Origin: Knufia peltigerae
Taxonomy: Eukaryota; Ascomycota; Eurotiomycetes; Chaetothyriales; Trichomeriaceae
NCBI GenBank assembly: GCA_030247855.1
Contig: JAPDRN010000129.1
Location: 23,532-87,531 of the forward strand
Reading direction: 5' to 3'
DNA length: 64,000 nt
This document shows, piece by piece, positions 1 to 8,599 of this stretch (the first letter of the stretch is position 1; each line of letters starts with the position of its first letter). Position numbers and translations under genes: made by a program. The notes beneath the pieces were generated by a model that saw only the letters and a program-made list of their open reading frames with translations, had not been told where the DNA came from and made no database searches.

Positions 1-14
1 ACGCCGCTTTGGAT

Positions 15-50
15 TTGACGCGCCGGAACGAAAAGAGAACAATTCTCATC
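15..50 (+). promoter_or_regulatory. Promoter overlapped by a Fur box, for the TonB receptor
   Basis: A -35 like TTGACG lies at 15-20 and a -10 like AACAAT at 38-43, with a 17-nt spacer. Positions 32-50 (AAAGAGAACAATTCTCATC) match 15 of 19 positions of the xanthomonad-type Fur box AATGAGAATGATTCTCATT and contain the perfect palindrome GAGAA-N3-TTCTC. The box covers the -10, the usual layout for Fur repression. The next gene encodes a siderophore-receptor-like protein, which fits iron-repressed expression. The match is by eye. Confidence 0.7.
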
Positions 51-179
51 CAGCCACGGTCCTGCGCCCCCTTGCGGCGCCCCGCTGCCGTTGCCGGCAC
101 GCCTGCGTGATCCCAGCCACCGACCTTTCCCCCCTGCATGGGCGGATGGCCCGTGGCCGCCCGCCGAGGATCTCCATCG

Positions 180-2237
180 ATGTTGCCCATCCGCTCCCCC
201 CGCCTGGCCGTGCTGGCCGTAGCGCTGTCCGCCGCCTGCACTGCACACGCCGAAGCCCCCGCCGACGCCCGCAGTGCCACCGATCTGGACGCGGTCAAGG
301 TCATCGCCGAGCGTACCCACACCGAGGCTGGCGCCCTCGGCGATCGCGTCCTGCGTGATACCCCGTTTGCGATCACCGCGGTCGGCCGTGAGCAGATCGA
401 ACAGCGCCAGGTCGTGTCGCTGGGCGAAGCCTTCCTGCTCGACCCCTCGGTCACCACGCAGGTAAGCGCCTATGCCAGCGGCTGGAGCTCGCCGATCCGC
501 AATCGCGGCATCGACCTGAATTTCGACAGCTACCGGGTCAACGGCCTGCAGGTCTCGTCCTGGGGCACCGAATGGCCGCTGGAAGTGATGGAACAGGTCG
601 ACCTGCTGAAGGGCCCCGGTGGGTTCCTGTACGGCTTCGGCGCGCCGGGCGGCATCGTCAACTACATCACCAAGAAGCCGACCGAGGTACCGACCTTCTC
701 CGCCCAGCTCGGCTGGCGCGAGCAGGGCATCGTCAGCGGCGGCATCGACGTCGGTGGCCGCTTCGGCAACGAGCAGATGTTCGGCTACCGCTTCAACGCC
801 TTCCAGGAAAAGGGCGAAACCTTCAACGGTGGCCATGTCGATCGCAAGGTCGGCGCACTGTCGCTGGACGCGCGTCTGAGCGATGCGCTCACCTGGACCT
901 TCGACGGCGTGTTCCAGTCGCGCGACCTGCGCGAGGAATCACCGCAGTACTACTTCCGTGGCCTGACGTCGCTGCCGCGACCGATCGCCGGCGATGTCGA
1001 CAACAGCGTGCCCGGCACCTACTACGACACCCGCTCCAGCCTGCTGTCCACCGCACTGGATTGGCAGATCAACAGCGACTGGAAGGCCAGCCTGAGCTAT
1101 GGCGTCACCACCTCGTGGAACGACGTCAACAAGATCTTCGCCTACATCGACGATCTCAACGGCGACTATGACATCAACGTCTACGAGCTCGGCGGCAAGA
1201 GCGAGTGGAAGCTGGCGCAGGCACTGGTGCAGGGCAGCTTCGGCACCGGCCCGCTGCGGCACCAGCTGGTGGCCGGTGTCAGCCACCAGACCGGACTGGG
1301 CTGGGATCGTCCTTACGAGTTCAGCCTGATCGGCCGCGCCAACCTGTACCAGCGCCATGACATCCGCCACGACGCAGTCGGTTCGCGGGTGATGACCCGT
1401 GGCAGCGAAACCGTGCAGAAGGCCGTGTTCGTCAGCGATACCGTCGACCTCGGCCATGGTTGGTCGGTGCTGGCCGGTTGGCGCTACAACGACTTCGAGA
1501 CCAAGGGCGCCTATCACACCTATCCGGTCACCCCGACCTACGCGGTGATGTTCAAGCCCAGCGAGGCCGTCACCCTGTATGCCAGCTACATCGAGTCGCT
1601 GGAAGCAGGCAGCCGCGTAGGCAACAGCTACATCAATGCCGGCGATGTGCTCGACCCCACCATCAGCAAGCAGTACGAGATCGGCGCCAAGGTGGAAGCG
1701 GATCGCTGGAACGCGAACGTCGCTGCGTTCCGCCTGGAGCGTGGCGCCAACATCGATCAGCTGACCGATGCAGGCAAACGCCTGGTGCAGGATGGCATCA
1801 CCCTGTACGAAGGCATCGAGGCCAGCGCCGACCTGCACCTGAGCGATGCGCTGACCGTTGGTGGTGGCGTGACCTGGCTGGACCCGACCTACGACAAGCT
1901 GTCACCGGGCAGCGCGGCGCAGGAAGGAAACCGCACCGTCGGTGCAGCACGCTGGAGCGGCGTGCTGCACGCCACCTACCAGCTGCCGTGGGTGGAAGGG
2001 CTGGAGACCTATGCCGCCGTGCGCTACTACGGCGATGTCTGGTACGACGCCGACAACACCCTGAAGCTGCCCGACTACACGCTCGTCAATGCAGGCGTCG
2101 GCTACCGCCTGCTGGCCTCCGGCCACCCGGTAACCCTGCGTGCCAGCGTGGAGAACCTTGCCAACCGCAGGTACTGGTCGAATGCGGGCGTCGGCCTGCC
2201 GCGCACCTTCGCGCTGAGCGTGCAGTTCGACATGTAA
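180..2237 (+). CDS. TonB-dependent siderophore receptor
   Basis: Outer-membrane receptor of 685 aa, predicted to import a ferric siderophore using TonB energy. The start at 180 has GAGGA at 166-170 and puts a clean signal peptide first (MLPIRS, hydrophobic core, cut after AHA). An upstream in-frame ATG at 138 would add 14 residues and bury the signal. After the signal come a TonB-box-like LDAVKV, a plug domain (TPFAITAV, then LLKGPGGFLYG and PGGIVNYITKKP, hallmarks of siderophore receptors) and a beta-barrel to the C-terminus (ASVENLANRRYW near the end). The last residue is Met rather than the usual aromatic residue. It is preceded by a Fur box and stands alone. The substrate cannot be read from sequence; a catecholate or hydroxamate siderophore is possible. 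Confidence 0.9.
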   Translation: MLPIRSPRLAVLAVALSAACTAHAEAPADARSATDLDAVKVIAERTHTEAGALGDRVLRDTPFAITAVGREQIEQRQVVSLGEAFLLDPSVTTQVSAYASGWSSPIRNRGIDLNFDSYRVNGLQVSSWGTEWPLEVMEQVDLLKGPGGFLYGFGAPGGIVNYITKKPTEVPTFSAQLGWREQGIVSGGIDVGGRFGNEQMFGYRFNAFQEKGETFNGGHVDRKVGALSLDARLSDALTWTFDGVFQSRDLREESPQYYFRGLTSLPRPIAGDVDNSVPGTYYDTRSSLLSTALDWQINSDWKASLSYGVTTSWNDVNKIFAYIDDLNGDYDINVYELGGKSEWKLAQALVQGSFGTGPLRHQLVAGVSHQTGLGWDRPYEFSLIGRANLYQRHDIRHDAVGSRVMTRGSETVQKAVFVSDTVDLGHGWSVLAGWRYNDFETKGAYHTYPVTPTYAVMFKPSEAVTLYASYIESLEAGSRVGNSYINAGDVLDPTISKQYEIGAKVEADRWNANVAAFRLERGANIDQLTDAGKRLVQDGITLYEGIEASADLHLSDALTVGGGVTWLDPTYDKLSPGSAAQEGNRTVGAARWSGVLHATYQLPWVEGLETYAAVRYYGDVWYDADNTLKLPDYTLVNAGVGYRLLASGHPVTLRASVENLANRRYWSNAGVGLPRTFALSVQFDM

Positions 2238-2251
2238 TCGACCGGCAAACG

Positions 2252-2322
2252 GTAGTCCCGGCCGCTGGCCGGCTCTTCATGAGCCCGGACGAAGATGCGA
2301 GGAGCCGGCCAGCGGCCGGCAC
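2252..2322. repeat. Inverted pair of SMAG (GTAG-headed REP) elements
   Basis: The plus-strand copy starts at 2252 with GTAG followed by the palindrome GGCCGCTGGCC. An inverted copy (GGCCAGCGGCC) ends near 2322. The pair can fold into one long hairpin just after the receptor gene. This is the ccggccgctggccgg subtype seen at many sites in this window. Confidence 0.85.
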
Positions 2323-2345
2323 AACCGGATATCGAGTGGAAAATC

Positions 2346-2368
2346 ATCCACGCATGGCGTGGATCTAC
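2346..2368 (-). repeat. SMAG element, ATCCACGC subtype
   Basis: A 23-bp palindromic unit ending in CTAC, so its GTAG head reads on the minus strand. The stem is ATCCACGC/GCGTGGAT around a CATG-like loop. The same subtype occurs at 4603, 5603, 9266, 11489, 47377, 47449 and 53742. Confidence 0.85.
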
Positions 2369-2420
2369 CATTTCACGCGCGGCCCGCAATAATGGTGGTC
2401 GATCCTTCCGCCGAGCCTGC

Positions 2421-4598
2421 ATGTCCGCACGCGAATCCCGCCTCAGCCGTCTGTGGGCCCACGAGAAGGCCAGCTATGGCCTGCGGGTGTTCATTGCCCT
2501 GACAGCGGCCCTGGCCGTGTGCTGGCACCTGGATGCGCTGACCGCGCTGCCCGGCGTGTTCCTCGGCATCATCGCCAGCGCGATTGCCGAGACCGATGAC
2601 AACTGGTGGGGCCGGACCAAGGCCGTGCTGCTGTCGCTGCTGTGCTTCTGCCTGGCGGCGGCCTCGGTGATCTGGCTGTTCCCCTGGCCATGGATCTTCA
2701 TCGCGGCCCTGGCGCTGTCCACGTTCGGCCTGACGCTGCTCGGCGCACTTGGCGAGCGCTACGCGTCCATCGCCCAGGCCACCGTCACCCTGGCCATCTA
2801 CACCATGATCGGCCTGGAACAGCATGGTGCCCATGACCTGCACAGTGCGCTGGACGCGGTCAGCCACCTGCTGGCGGGCGCGGTGTGGTACGGGCTGCTG
2901 TCGATTCTGTGGACCACGCTGTTCGCCAACCGGCCGGTGCGCGAGCGCGTGGCGCGCCTGTACGTGGAACTGGGCCGTTACCTGCAGCTCAAGGCCGCCC
3001 TGTTCGAACCCGTGCGCGAGGCGGACCTGCAGCGCCGCCAGCTCGATCTGGCCGAGCAGAACCGCCGCGTGGTCGGTGCGCTGAACGAGGCGAAGACAGC
3101 GATCCTGGCGCGTTTTGGCCGCTCCGGCCGGCCGGGCGTCAACTCCGGCCTGTACCTGCGCCTGTATTACATGGCACAGGATTTCCATGAGCGCGCCAGC
3201 TCCTCCCACTACCCGTACGGCGCGCTGGTCGATGCGTTCTTCCACAGCGACGTGCTGTACCGCTGCCAGCGCCTGCTCGACCTGCAGGGCCAGGCCTGTG
3301 CGCGGCTGGGCGAAGCGATCCGGCTGCGCCGCCCATTCGTCTACGGCGAGAGCAACCAGCAGGCCGGGCGCGATCTGGCCGATGCCCTGACCTACCTGCG
3401 CGACCAGCAACGACCGCAGTGGCAGCGCCTGCTCGGTTCGCTGGACCTGCTGGTGCACAACCTCCGCAGCATCGAGCGCCGCCTGCTCGATGCCGAACGT
3501 TCCGAAGCCAGCCTGGACAACGTCGACACCCGCCTGCGCGACAGCAACCCGCACACCTTGCGCGAAATGGGCGTGCGCCTGCGCCAGCAGCTCACCCCCG
3601 GCTCGGTATTGTTCCGCCATGGCCTGCGCATGGCGCTGGCACTGATCGCCGGTTTCGTTGCCATCCATCTGTTCAATGCACAGAACGGCTCGTGGGTGCT
3701 GCTGACCATCGTGTTCGTGTGCCGGCCCAGCTTCGGTGCCACCCGCCAGCGCCTGGCCCAGCGCATCGTCGGTACGCTGGCCGGCCTGGTGCTGACCTGG
3801 GCGCTGCTGCAGCTGTTCCCAACGCTGGAGATCCAGTTGCTGATCGCACTGCTGTCGGCACTGTTGTTCTTCTTCACCCGTACCGACCGCTATCTGGTCG
3901 CCTCGGCCGCCATCACGGTGATGGCGCTGACCTGCTTCAACCTGATCGGCGACGGCTTCGTGCTGATCGTGCCGCGCATGGTCGATACGATCCTGGGTTG
4001 CGCAATCGCCGCAGCGGCCGCGTTCCTGATCCTGCCGGACTGGCAGGGTCGACAGCTGCACCGCGTGCTGGCGCGGGTGCTGGATACCGCCGCCCGCTAT
4101 CTGGAATCGGTGCTGGGCCAGTACCGCAGCGGCATGCGCGACGATCTGGCCTACCGCATCGCCCGCCGCGACATGCACAACGCCGATGCCGCACTGTCCA
4201 CCGCTTTGTCGAACATGCTGCGCGAACCGGGCCACGTGCGCCGCAACCTCGATTCGGGTTTCCACTTCCTGGCGTTGTCCAACACCCTGCTCGGGCATCT
4301 GTCCGCGCTGGGTGCGCACCGCGACCAGGTCGACAGCTACGCGGGCGATCCACTTGCACTGGCCGCCGGCGAGCGGGTGCGCAAAGCGCTGCAGCAGCTG
4401 GCGTCGGCATTGACGGCGCAACAGCCGGTGTCGGAGGAGGACAACGACGCCGATCGTGCGGTGGCCGCGGAACTTGAGCAGCTCGATGAAACGATGCCGC
4501 CGAAACTGCAGTTGATCCGCACGCAGATGGCGCTGGTGCTGCGGATGCTGCCGAAGGTGAGAGCGGCGGCCAATGGCGCGGTGCGTGGTTTGAGCTGA
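2421..4598 (+). CDS. FUSC/YccS-family inner-membrane transporter-like protein
   Basis: A 725-aa integral membrane protein with the two-half layout of the YccS/YhfK (FUSC, aromatic-acid exporter AaeB-like) family. Membrane segments cluster at about residues 20-170, followed by a long soluble helical region (about 175-400). A second membrane block of about 420-560 includes the motif GSWVLLTIVFVCRPSFGATR, typical of the family. A soluble C-terminal tail follows. Length agrees with E. coli YccS. The start at 2421 (MSARESRLSRLW) removes a repeat-derived N-terminal extension that would begin at 2295. It is not in an operon; SMAG elements flank both sides. The substrate is unknown; the family is thought to export aromatic acids or related compounds. 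Confidence 0.85.
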   Translation: MSARESRLSRLWAHEKASYGLRVFIALTAALAVCWHLDALTALPGVFLGIIASAIAETDDNWWGRTKAVLLSLLCFCLAAASVIWLFPWPWIFIAALALSTFGLTLLGALGERYASIAQATVTLAIYTMIGLEQHGAHDLHSALDAVSHLLAGAVWYGLLSILWTTLFANRPVRERVARLYVELGRYLQLKAALFEPVREADLQRRQLDLAEQNRRVVGALNEAKTAILARFGRSGRPGVNSGLYLRLYYMAQDFHERASSSHYPYGALVDAFFHSDVLYRCQRLLDLQGQACARLGEAIRLRRPFVYGESNQQAGRDLADALTYLRDQQRPQWQRLLGSLDLLVHNLRSIERRLLDAERSEASLDNVDTRLRDSNPHTLREMGVRLRQQLTPGSVLFRHGLRMALALIAGFVAIHLFNAQNGSWVLLTIVFVCRPSFGATRQRLAQRIVGTLAGLVLTWALLQLFPTLEIQLLIALLSALLFFFTRTDRYLVASAAITVMALTCFNLIGDGFVLIVPRMVDTILGCAIAAAAAFLILPDWQGRQLHRVLARVLDTAARYLESVLGQYRSGMRDDLAYRIARRDMHNADAALSTALSNMLREPGHVRRNLDSGFHFLALSNTLLGHLSALGAHRDQVDSYAGDPLALAAGERVRKALQQLASALTAQQPVSEEDNDADRAVAAELEQLDETMPPKLQLIRTQMALVLRMLPKVRAAANGAVRGLS

Positions 4599-4602
4599 CG
4601 GC

Positions 4603-4625
4603 GTCCACGCATGGCGTGGATCTAC
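4603..4625 (-). repeat. SMAG element, (A/G)TCCACGC subtype
   Basis: A 23-bp GTAG-headed palindrome read on the minus strand, starting 4 bp after the stop of the FUSC-family gene. Its first base differs from the commonest copy (G for A). Confidence 0.8.
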
Positions 4626-4742
4626 TGGAACCGCATTCGGGCGGGGGCTTGTCGGCCGTGCAACATCGTGTTGCGTCCACGGGGGCATTCCGATCACGCC
4701 CGGGCGCCGATACTGCCGTGTCGCCCACGCAGGATCTCCCCC

Positions 4743-5540
4743 ATGAAGATCGAACTCAACGACCGCACCGCGCTGGTCACCGCCTCCACCGCTGGCATCG
4801 GCCACGCCATCGCACAGGGGCTGGCCGCCGCCGGCGCGCAGGTCATCCTCAACGGCCGCAGTGCAGACAGCGTGGAACGCGCGCGCCAGCGCCTGCTGGC
4901 TGCCATTCCCGGCGCCAACGTGCTGGGCGTGGCCGCCGACCTGTCCGACGCCCGCGGTGTCGACACCCTGCTGGCTGGCCTGCCGGGCAACGTCGACATC
5001 CTGGTCAACAATGCCGGCATCTTCGGCCCGCAGGACTTCTTCGAGACCGACGATGCCACCTGGGAGCAATACTGGCAGACCAACGTCATGTCCGGCGTGC
5101 GCCTGTCGCGCGCCCTGCTGCCAGCGATGGTCGACGCCGGTTGGGGCCGCGTGCTGTTCATCTCCTCCGAATCGGCACGCAACATTCCTGCCGACATGAT
5201 CCATTACGGCGTCAGCAAGACCGCGCAGCTGTCGCTGTCGCGCGGCCTGGCCAAGCGCGTGGCCGGCAGCGGCGTCACCGTCAATGCGGTGCTGCCCGGC
5301 CCGACGCTGTCCGACGGCTTCGCAGCGATGTTCGAAGAAGAGCGCGCGCGCACTGGCAAGCCACTGCAACAGATCGGCCGTGAGTTCGTGATGACCCATC
5401 GTCCTGCGTCGGTGATCCAGCGCGCGGCCACGGTCGAAGAAGTGGCCAACATGGTGGTCTACCTCGCCTCGCCGCAGGCGTCGGCCACTTCCGGCGCAGC
5501 GTTGCGGGTCGACGGCGGCGTGGTCGACGATATCGTCTGA
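4743..5540 (+). CDS. SDR-family NAD(P)-dependent oxidoreductase
   Basis: Classical short-chain dehydrogenase/reductase of 265 aa. The Rossmann glycine motif is near the N-terminus (TASTAGIGHAIA), NNAG appears as LVNNAGIFG, and the catalytic Ser and Tyr-x-x-x-Lys are present (ISSES then YGVSK). The C-terminus carries the SG-A-x-x-V-DGG signature (SGAALRVDGGVVD). The start at 4743 (MKIELNDRTALVT) matches the family N-terminus. The protein is cytoplasmic and its substrate cannot be predicted. It stands alone between SMAG elements. Confidence 0.92.
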   Translation: MKIELNDRTALVTASTAGIGHAIAQGLAAAGAQVILNGRSADSVERARQRLLAAIPGANVLGVAADLSDARGVDTLLAGLPGNVDILVNNAGIFGPQDFFETDDATWEQYWQTNVMSGVRLSRALLPAMVDAGWGRVLFISSESARNIPADMIHYGVSKTAQLSLSRGLAKRVAGSGVTVNAVLPGPTLSDGFAAMFEEERARTGKPLQQIGREFVMTHRPASVIQRAATVEEVANMVVYLASPQASATSGAALRVDGGVVDDIV

Positions 5541-5552
5541 GGTTCTCAGGTA

Positions 5553-5625
5553 TGCGGACCAACGGTCCGCACCCACCGTCCGCACCCACCCATGGGGTAT
5601 GAGTAGATCCACGCCATGCGTGGAT
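5553..5625. repeat. Two palindromic REP units
   Basis: Positions 5553-5572 hold a GCGGACC/GGTCCGC palindrome. Positions 5603-5625 hold a complete SMAG element in plus orientation (GTAGATCC..., ATCCACGC subtype). Both lie in the 149-bp gap between the SDR gene and the MFS-PlsC gene. Confidence 0.8.
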
Positions 5626-5689
5626 GCATGCCGCCACGGTCCCGACAGATGGGCAGGAATGCTAGGCTGCGCCGGTCCAAGGAGGTTCC

Positions 5690-7756
5690 ATGTCCGGTCA
5701 CAACCAGTTCGCCCTGCTGCGCCAGCGCCGTTTCCTGCCGTTCTTCATCGTGCAGGGGCTGGGTGCCTTCAACGACAACGTGTACCGGCAGGCGATCATC
5801 GGCCTGCTGTTCTACCTCGGCGTGGCCGAGAGCGAGCGTACGCTCTACACCAACCTGGCGCCGGCGCTGTTCATCCTGCCCTACTTCCTGTTCTCCGCCC
5901 TGGCCGGGCAGATCGCGGAAAAGCTGGAGAAGTCGCGACTGATCGTGATCACCACCACCATGGAGATCGTGATCATGACACTGGCCGCGGTGGGCTTTCT
6001 CACCGAGAGCCTGCCGGTGCTGCTGGTGGCCCTGTTCTGCACGGGCCTGCAATCCACCCTGTTCGGCCCGGTGAAGTACTCGGTGCTGCCCTCGGTACTG
6101 CGCCCGGAAGAACTGACCGGTGGCAATGGCCTGGTCGAGATGGGCACGTCGATGTCGATCCTGACCGGCATGATCGTCGGCGGCCTGGTGTTCACCCTGG
6201 CCGGCAGCCATGGACCGATCGTGGCCGCCACGGCGGTCATCGCGCTGGCGATCTGCGGCAACCTCGCCGCGCGCATGATCCCCAAGGTCGATGCCGGCGC
6301 GCCGGATCTGAAGATCAACTGGAACCCGATCCCCGAATCGCTGGCCGTGCTGCGCATGGCCAGGAAACAGAAGTCGGTACGCAACGCCATCCTCGGCGTG
6401 TCCTGGTTCTGGTTCGTCGGCACCATCCTGACCGCGCAGCTGCCGTCCTATGCGGTCACCAACCTCGGTGGCGAACCCACCCTGTACATCTTCGCCCTGG
6501 CGCTGTTCTCGGTCGGCACCGGCGTCGGTTCGCTGCTGTGCGAAAAGCTGTCGGCACGCACCGTGGAGATCGGCCTGGTGCCGCTGGGTGCATTCGGCAT
6601 GACCGCCTTCCTGCTGGACCTGTACTTCGCACGCGCCGGTGAGGCCACCGCGCAGGGCCTGTCGGTCACCCAGTTCGTGCACCAGGCCGGCAGCATCCGC
6701 ATCATCATCGACCTGCTCGGCATCGGCCTGTTCACCGGCTTCTTCGTGGTGCCGCTGTTTGCGTTGATCCAGAGCCGCACGCCGAAGTCGGAGATGTCGC
6801 GCGTGTTCGCCGCGCTGAACATCCAGAACTCCGGCTTCATCGTCGCTGCGGCCGTACTCGGCCTGCTCACCCAGCGCCTGCTCGGCTGGACCATCCCGCA
6901 ACTGTTCCTGGCACTGGCCATCGCCAATGCCGTGGTGGCGATCTACATCTTCACCATCGTCCCCGAATTCCTGATGCGTTTCCTCAGCTGGGTGATGGTG
7001 CGCACGCTGTATCGCCTGCGCCCCCATGGCATCGAGGACAACGTGCCCGATGAAGGCGCCGCGCTGCTGGTCTGCAACCACGTCAGCTACATGGACGCGC
7101 TGATCCTGTCGGCGACGATTCCGCGCCCGGTGCGCTTCGTCATGTACTACANNNNNNNNNNNNNNNNNNNNNNNNNNNNNNNNNNNNNNNNNNNNNNNNN
7201 NNNNNNNNNNNNNNNNNNNNNNNNNNNNNNNNNNNNNNNNNNNNNNNNNTGCAACCACGTCAGCTACATGGACGCGCTGATCCTGTCGGCGACGATTCCG
7301 CGCCCGGTGCGCTTCGTCATGTACTACAAGATCTTCAACATCCCGGTGATGCGCTGGATCTTCCGCACCGCCAAGGCGATTCCGATCGCCGGTGCGCGCG
7401 AAGATCCGGCCTTGATGCAGCGTGCGTTCGATGAAGTCGATGCCGCCCTCGCCGAGGGCGAGCTGGTGTGCATTTTCCCGGAAGGCGCACTGACCCGCGA
7501 CGGCACGATGGCACCGTTCAAATCCGGCGTGGAGAAGATCCTCGAACGCCGCGCGGTACCGGTGGTGCCGATGGCCCTGCGCGGTATGTGGTCGAGCATG
7601 TGGAGCCGCCGCGATACCCGCCTGGGCCGCATGCGCGTACCGCGCCGGTTCCGGGCGACCGTAGAGGTGGTCGCGGCACCGGCAGTGGATGGCCATTCGA
7701 CCGATGCCACCGCCCTGGAAGCCCAGGTCCGCAGCCTGCGCGGCGACCTCGCCTGA
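5690..7756 (+). CDS. MFS lysophospholipid-transporter-like protein fused to a PlsC acyltransferase (assembly gap inside)
   Basis: The N-terminal ~420 aa form an MFS transporter resembling LplT (lysophospholipid flippase; FNDNVYRQA motif near the start, about 12 membrane segments). The C-terminal part is a PlsC/LPLAT acyltransferase with NHVSYMD (HX4D catalytic motif) and FPEGALTRDG. Together they suggest lysophospholipid import and re-acylation at the inner membrane, analogous to E. coli LplT plus Aas, but no AMP-binding domain is present. The frame stays open through 98 N at 7152-7249. Because the 79 bp before and after the gap are identical, the true protein is probably 629 aa rather than 688. 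SD GGAGG lies just upstream of the start. Confidence 0.88.
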   Translation: MSGHNQFALLRQRRFLPFFIVQGLGAFNDNVYRQAIIGLLFYLGVAESERTLYTNLAPALFILPYFLFSALAGQIAEKLEKSRLIVITTTMEIVIMTLAAVGFLTESLPVLLVALFCTGLQSTLFGPVKYSVLPSVLRPEELTGGNGLVEMGTSMSILTGMIVGGLVFTLAGSHGPIVAATAVIALAICGNLAARMIPKVDAGAPDLKINWNPIPESLAVLRMARKQKSVRNAILGVSWFWFVGTILTAQLPSYAVTNLGGEPTLYIFALALFSVGTGVGSLLCEKLSARTVEIGLVPLGAFGMTAFLLDLYFARAGEATAQGLSVTQFVHQAGSIRIIIDLLGIGLFTGFFVVPLFALIQSRTPKSEMSRVFAALNIQNSGFIVAAAVLGLLTQRLLGWTIPQLFLALAIANAVVAIYIFTIVPEFLMRFLSWVMVRTLYRLRPHGIEDNVPDEGAALLVCNHVSYMDALILSATIPRPVRFVMYYXXXXXXXXXXXXXXXXXXXXXXXXXXXXXXXXXCNHVSYMDALILSATIPRPVRFVMYYKIFNIPVMRWIFRTAKAIPIAGAREDPALMQRAFDEVDAALAEGELVCIFPEGALTRDGTMAPFKSGVEKILERRAVPVVPMALRGMWSSMWSRRDTRLGRMRVPRRFRATVEVVAAPAVDGHSTDATALEAQVRSLRGDLA
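7073..7328. other. Scaffold gap flanked by a 79-bp exact duplication
   Basis: 98 N occupy 7152-7249. The 79 bases at 7073-7151 recur exactly at 7250-7328. The offset is 177 bp (59 codons), so the reading frame is unchanged. Two contig ends that overlap but were joined with a gap is the simplest reading. The duplicated block encodes the acyltransferase catalytic motif, which should occur once. Confidence 0.93.
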
Positions 7757-7784
7757 GGGGCCGATCACGCCGCAGCGCGCTCTG

Positions 7785-7814
7785 AAAGCCGGCGCCAAGC
7801 GCCGGCTTTTTCTT
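7785..7814 (+). terminator. Rho-independent terminator after the MFS-PlsC gene
   Basis: A perfect 11-bp stem (AAAGCCGGCGC / GCGCCGGCTTT) with a CAA loop, followed by a T-rich tail, 28 bp after the stop codon. Confidence 0.85.
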
Positions 7815-7950
7815 GTCCCGTCAAGCGTCAAAGGCGACAGGATCTGGCTGTAACCGCATACATGCGTCGCAGGTTGCGGTAGATTACGCACCCACAGGGG
7901 GGAGGTTCGGCCCGTTCACACGGCCGGCCACCAAGGAATGGAGTCTTGCT

Positions 7951-8238
7951 TTGAATCAACCGCCACCGCTCAGCCGTCCGGTCTACATCCCCAACCATCT
8001 GGTCTGGGCGATCCTGACGACGCTGTTCTGCTGCCTGCCGTTGGGCGTGGTGTCGATCGTGTATGCCGCCCAGGTCGATGGTCGCCGCGCGGCCGGTGAC
8101 CTGCCGGGGGCCTATAGCGCGTCGCGCAAGGCGGGCTGGTGGGCGGTGGCTTCGGCCGTTGCCCTGCCGGTCCTGTTGCTGTTGTGGTTCGGGCTGTTCG
8201 GCGGCTTGGCCGTGCTGGGCGCTCTATCCGACCTTTGA
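7951..8238 (+). CDS. CD225/dispanin family membrane protein (copy 1)
   Basis: Small membrane protein of 95 aa. It shows the CD225 (IFITM/dispanin-like) signature: an intramembrane helix with FCCLPLG then VSIVYAAQV, a basic-rich loop (DGRRAAGD, ASRKAGWW) and a C-terminal transmembrane helix. The chosen start is TTG at 7951, with GGAG at 7940-7943. An ATG at 7938 is out of frame, and an upstream ATG at 7813 would add an unrelated tail. A paralogue follows 33 bp downstream, then a DUF2752 gene, suggesting one transcript. The function of bacterial CD225 proteins is not established. Confidence 0.82.
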   Translation: MNQPPPLSRPVYIPNHLVWAILTTLFCCLPLGVVSIVYAAQVDGRRAAGDLPGAYSASRKAGWWAVASAVALPVLLLLWFGLFGGLAVLGALSDL

Positions 8239-8271
8239 TTCACCACCACCACCCATTGAGGAGCTTGAACC

Positions 8272-8556
8272 ATGAACACCAGTACCCCGCAGGTCCCCAA
8301 CAATCTGGTCTGGGCCATCCTGTCCACCCTGTTCTGCTGCCTGCCGGCCGGCATCGTGTCGATCGTCTACGCCGCCCAGGTCAACGGCAAGCTGGCTGCT
8401 GGCGACGTCGCCGGTGCCCGTGATTCGGCCGACAAGGCCAAGAAGTGGGCCATGTGGTCGGCCATCGCCGCCGTCGTCGTCATGGTGCTGTACTTCATCG
8501 TGATCATGGCCGTTGGCGGCCTGGGCGCGCTGAGCGGCGGCAACGGCAGCTACTGA
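8272..8556 (+). CDS. CD225/dispanin family membrane protein (copy 2)
   Basis: A 94-aa paralogue of the preceding protein. The core NLVWAILSTLFCCLPAGIVS is close to copy 1, followed by IVYAAQVNGKLAAGD and a second hydrophobic helix rich in Val, Ile and Met; it ends in a Gly/Ser tail. The start ATG has GAGGAG upstream (near 8258). The copies are most alike across the intramembrane helix and loop and diverge in the last helix, as expected of an older tandem duplication. Molecular role unknown. Confidence 0.88.
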   Translation: MNTSTPQVPNNLVWAILSTLFCCLPAGIVSIVYAAQVNGKLAAGDVAGARDSADKAKKWAMWSAIAAVVVMVLYFIVIMAVGGLGALSGGNGSY

Positions 8557-8599
8557 TGCCCGCGACGGGGTCCGGCCACGCGCCGGATCCCGCTCCCGC

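Noticed and set aside
2373..5612. A 1079-aa open frame on the minus strand
   Set aside because: It runs antisense through the FUSC and SDR genes and the repeat-filled gaps; no protein motif is visible.
5546..7891. A 781-aa minus-strand frame including the N run
   Set aside because: Antisense to the MFS-PlsC gene; it stays open only because of GC-rich third positions and the in-frame gap.
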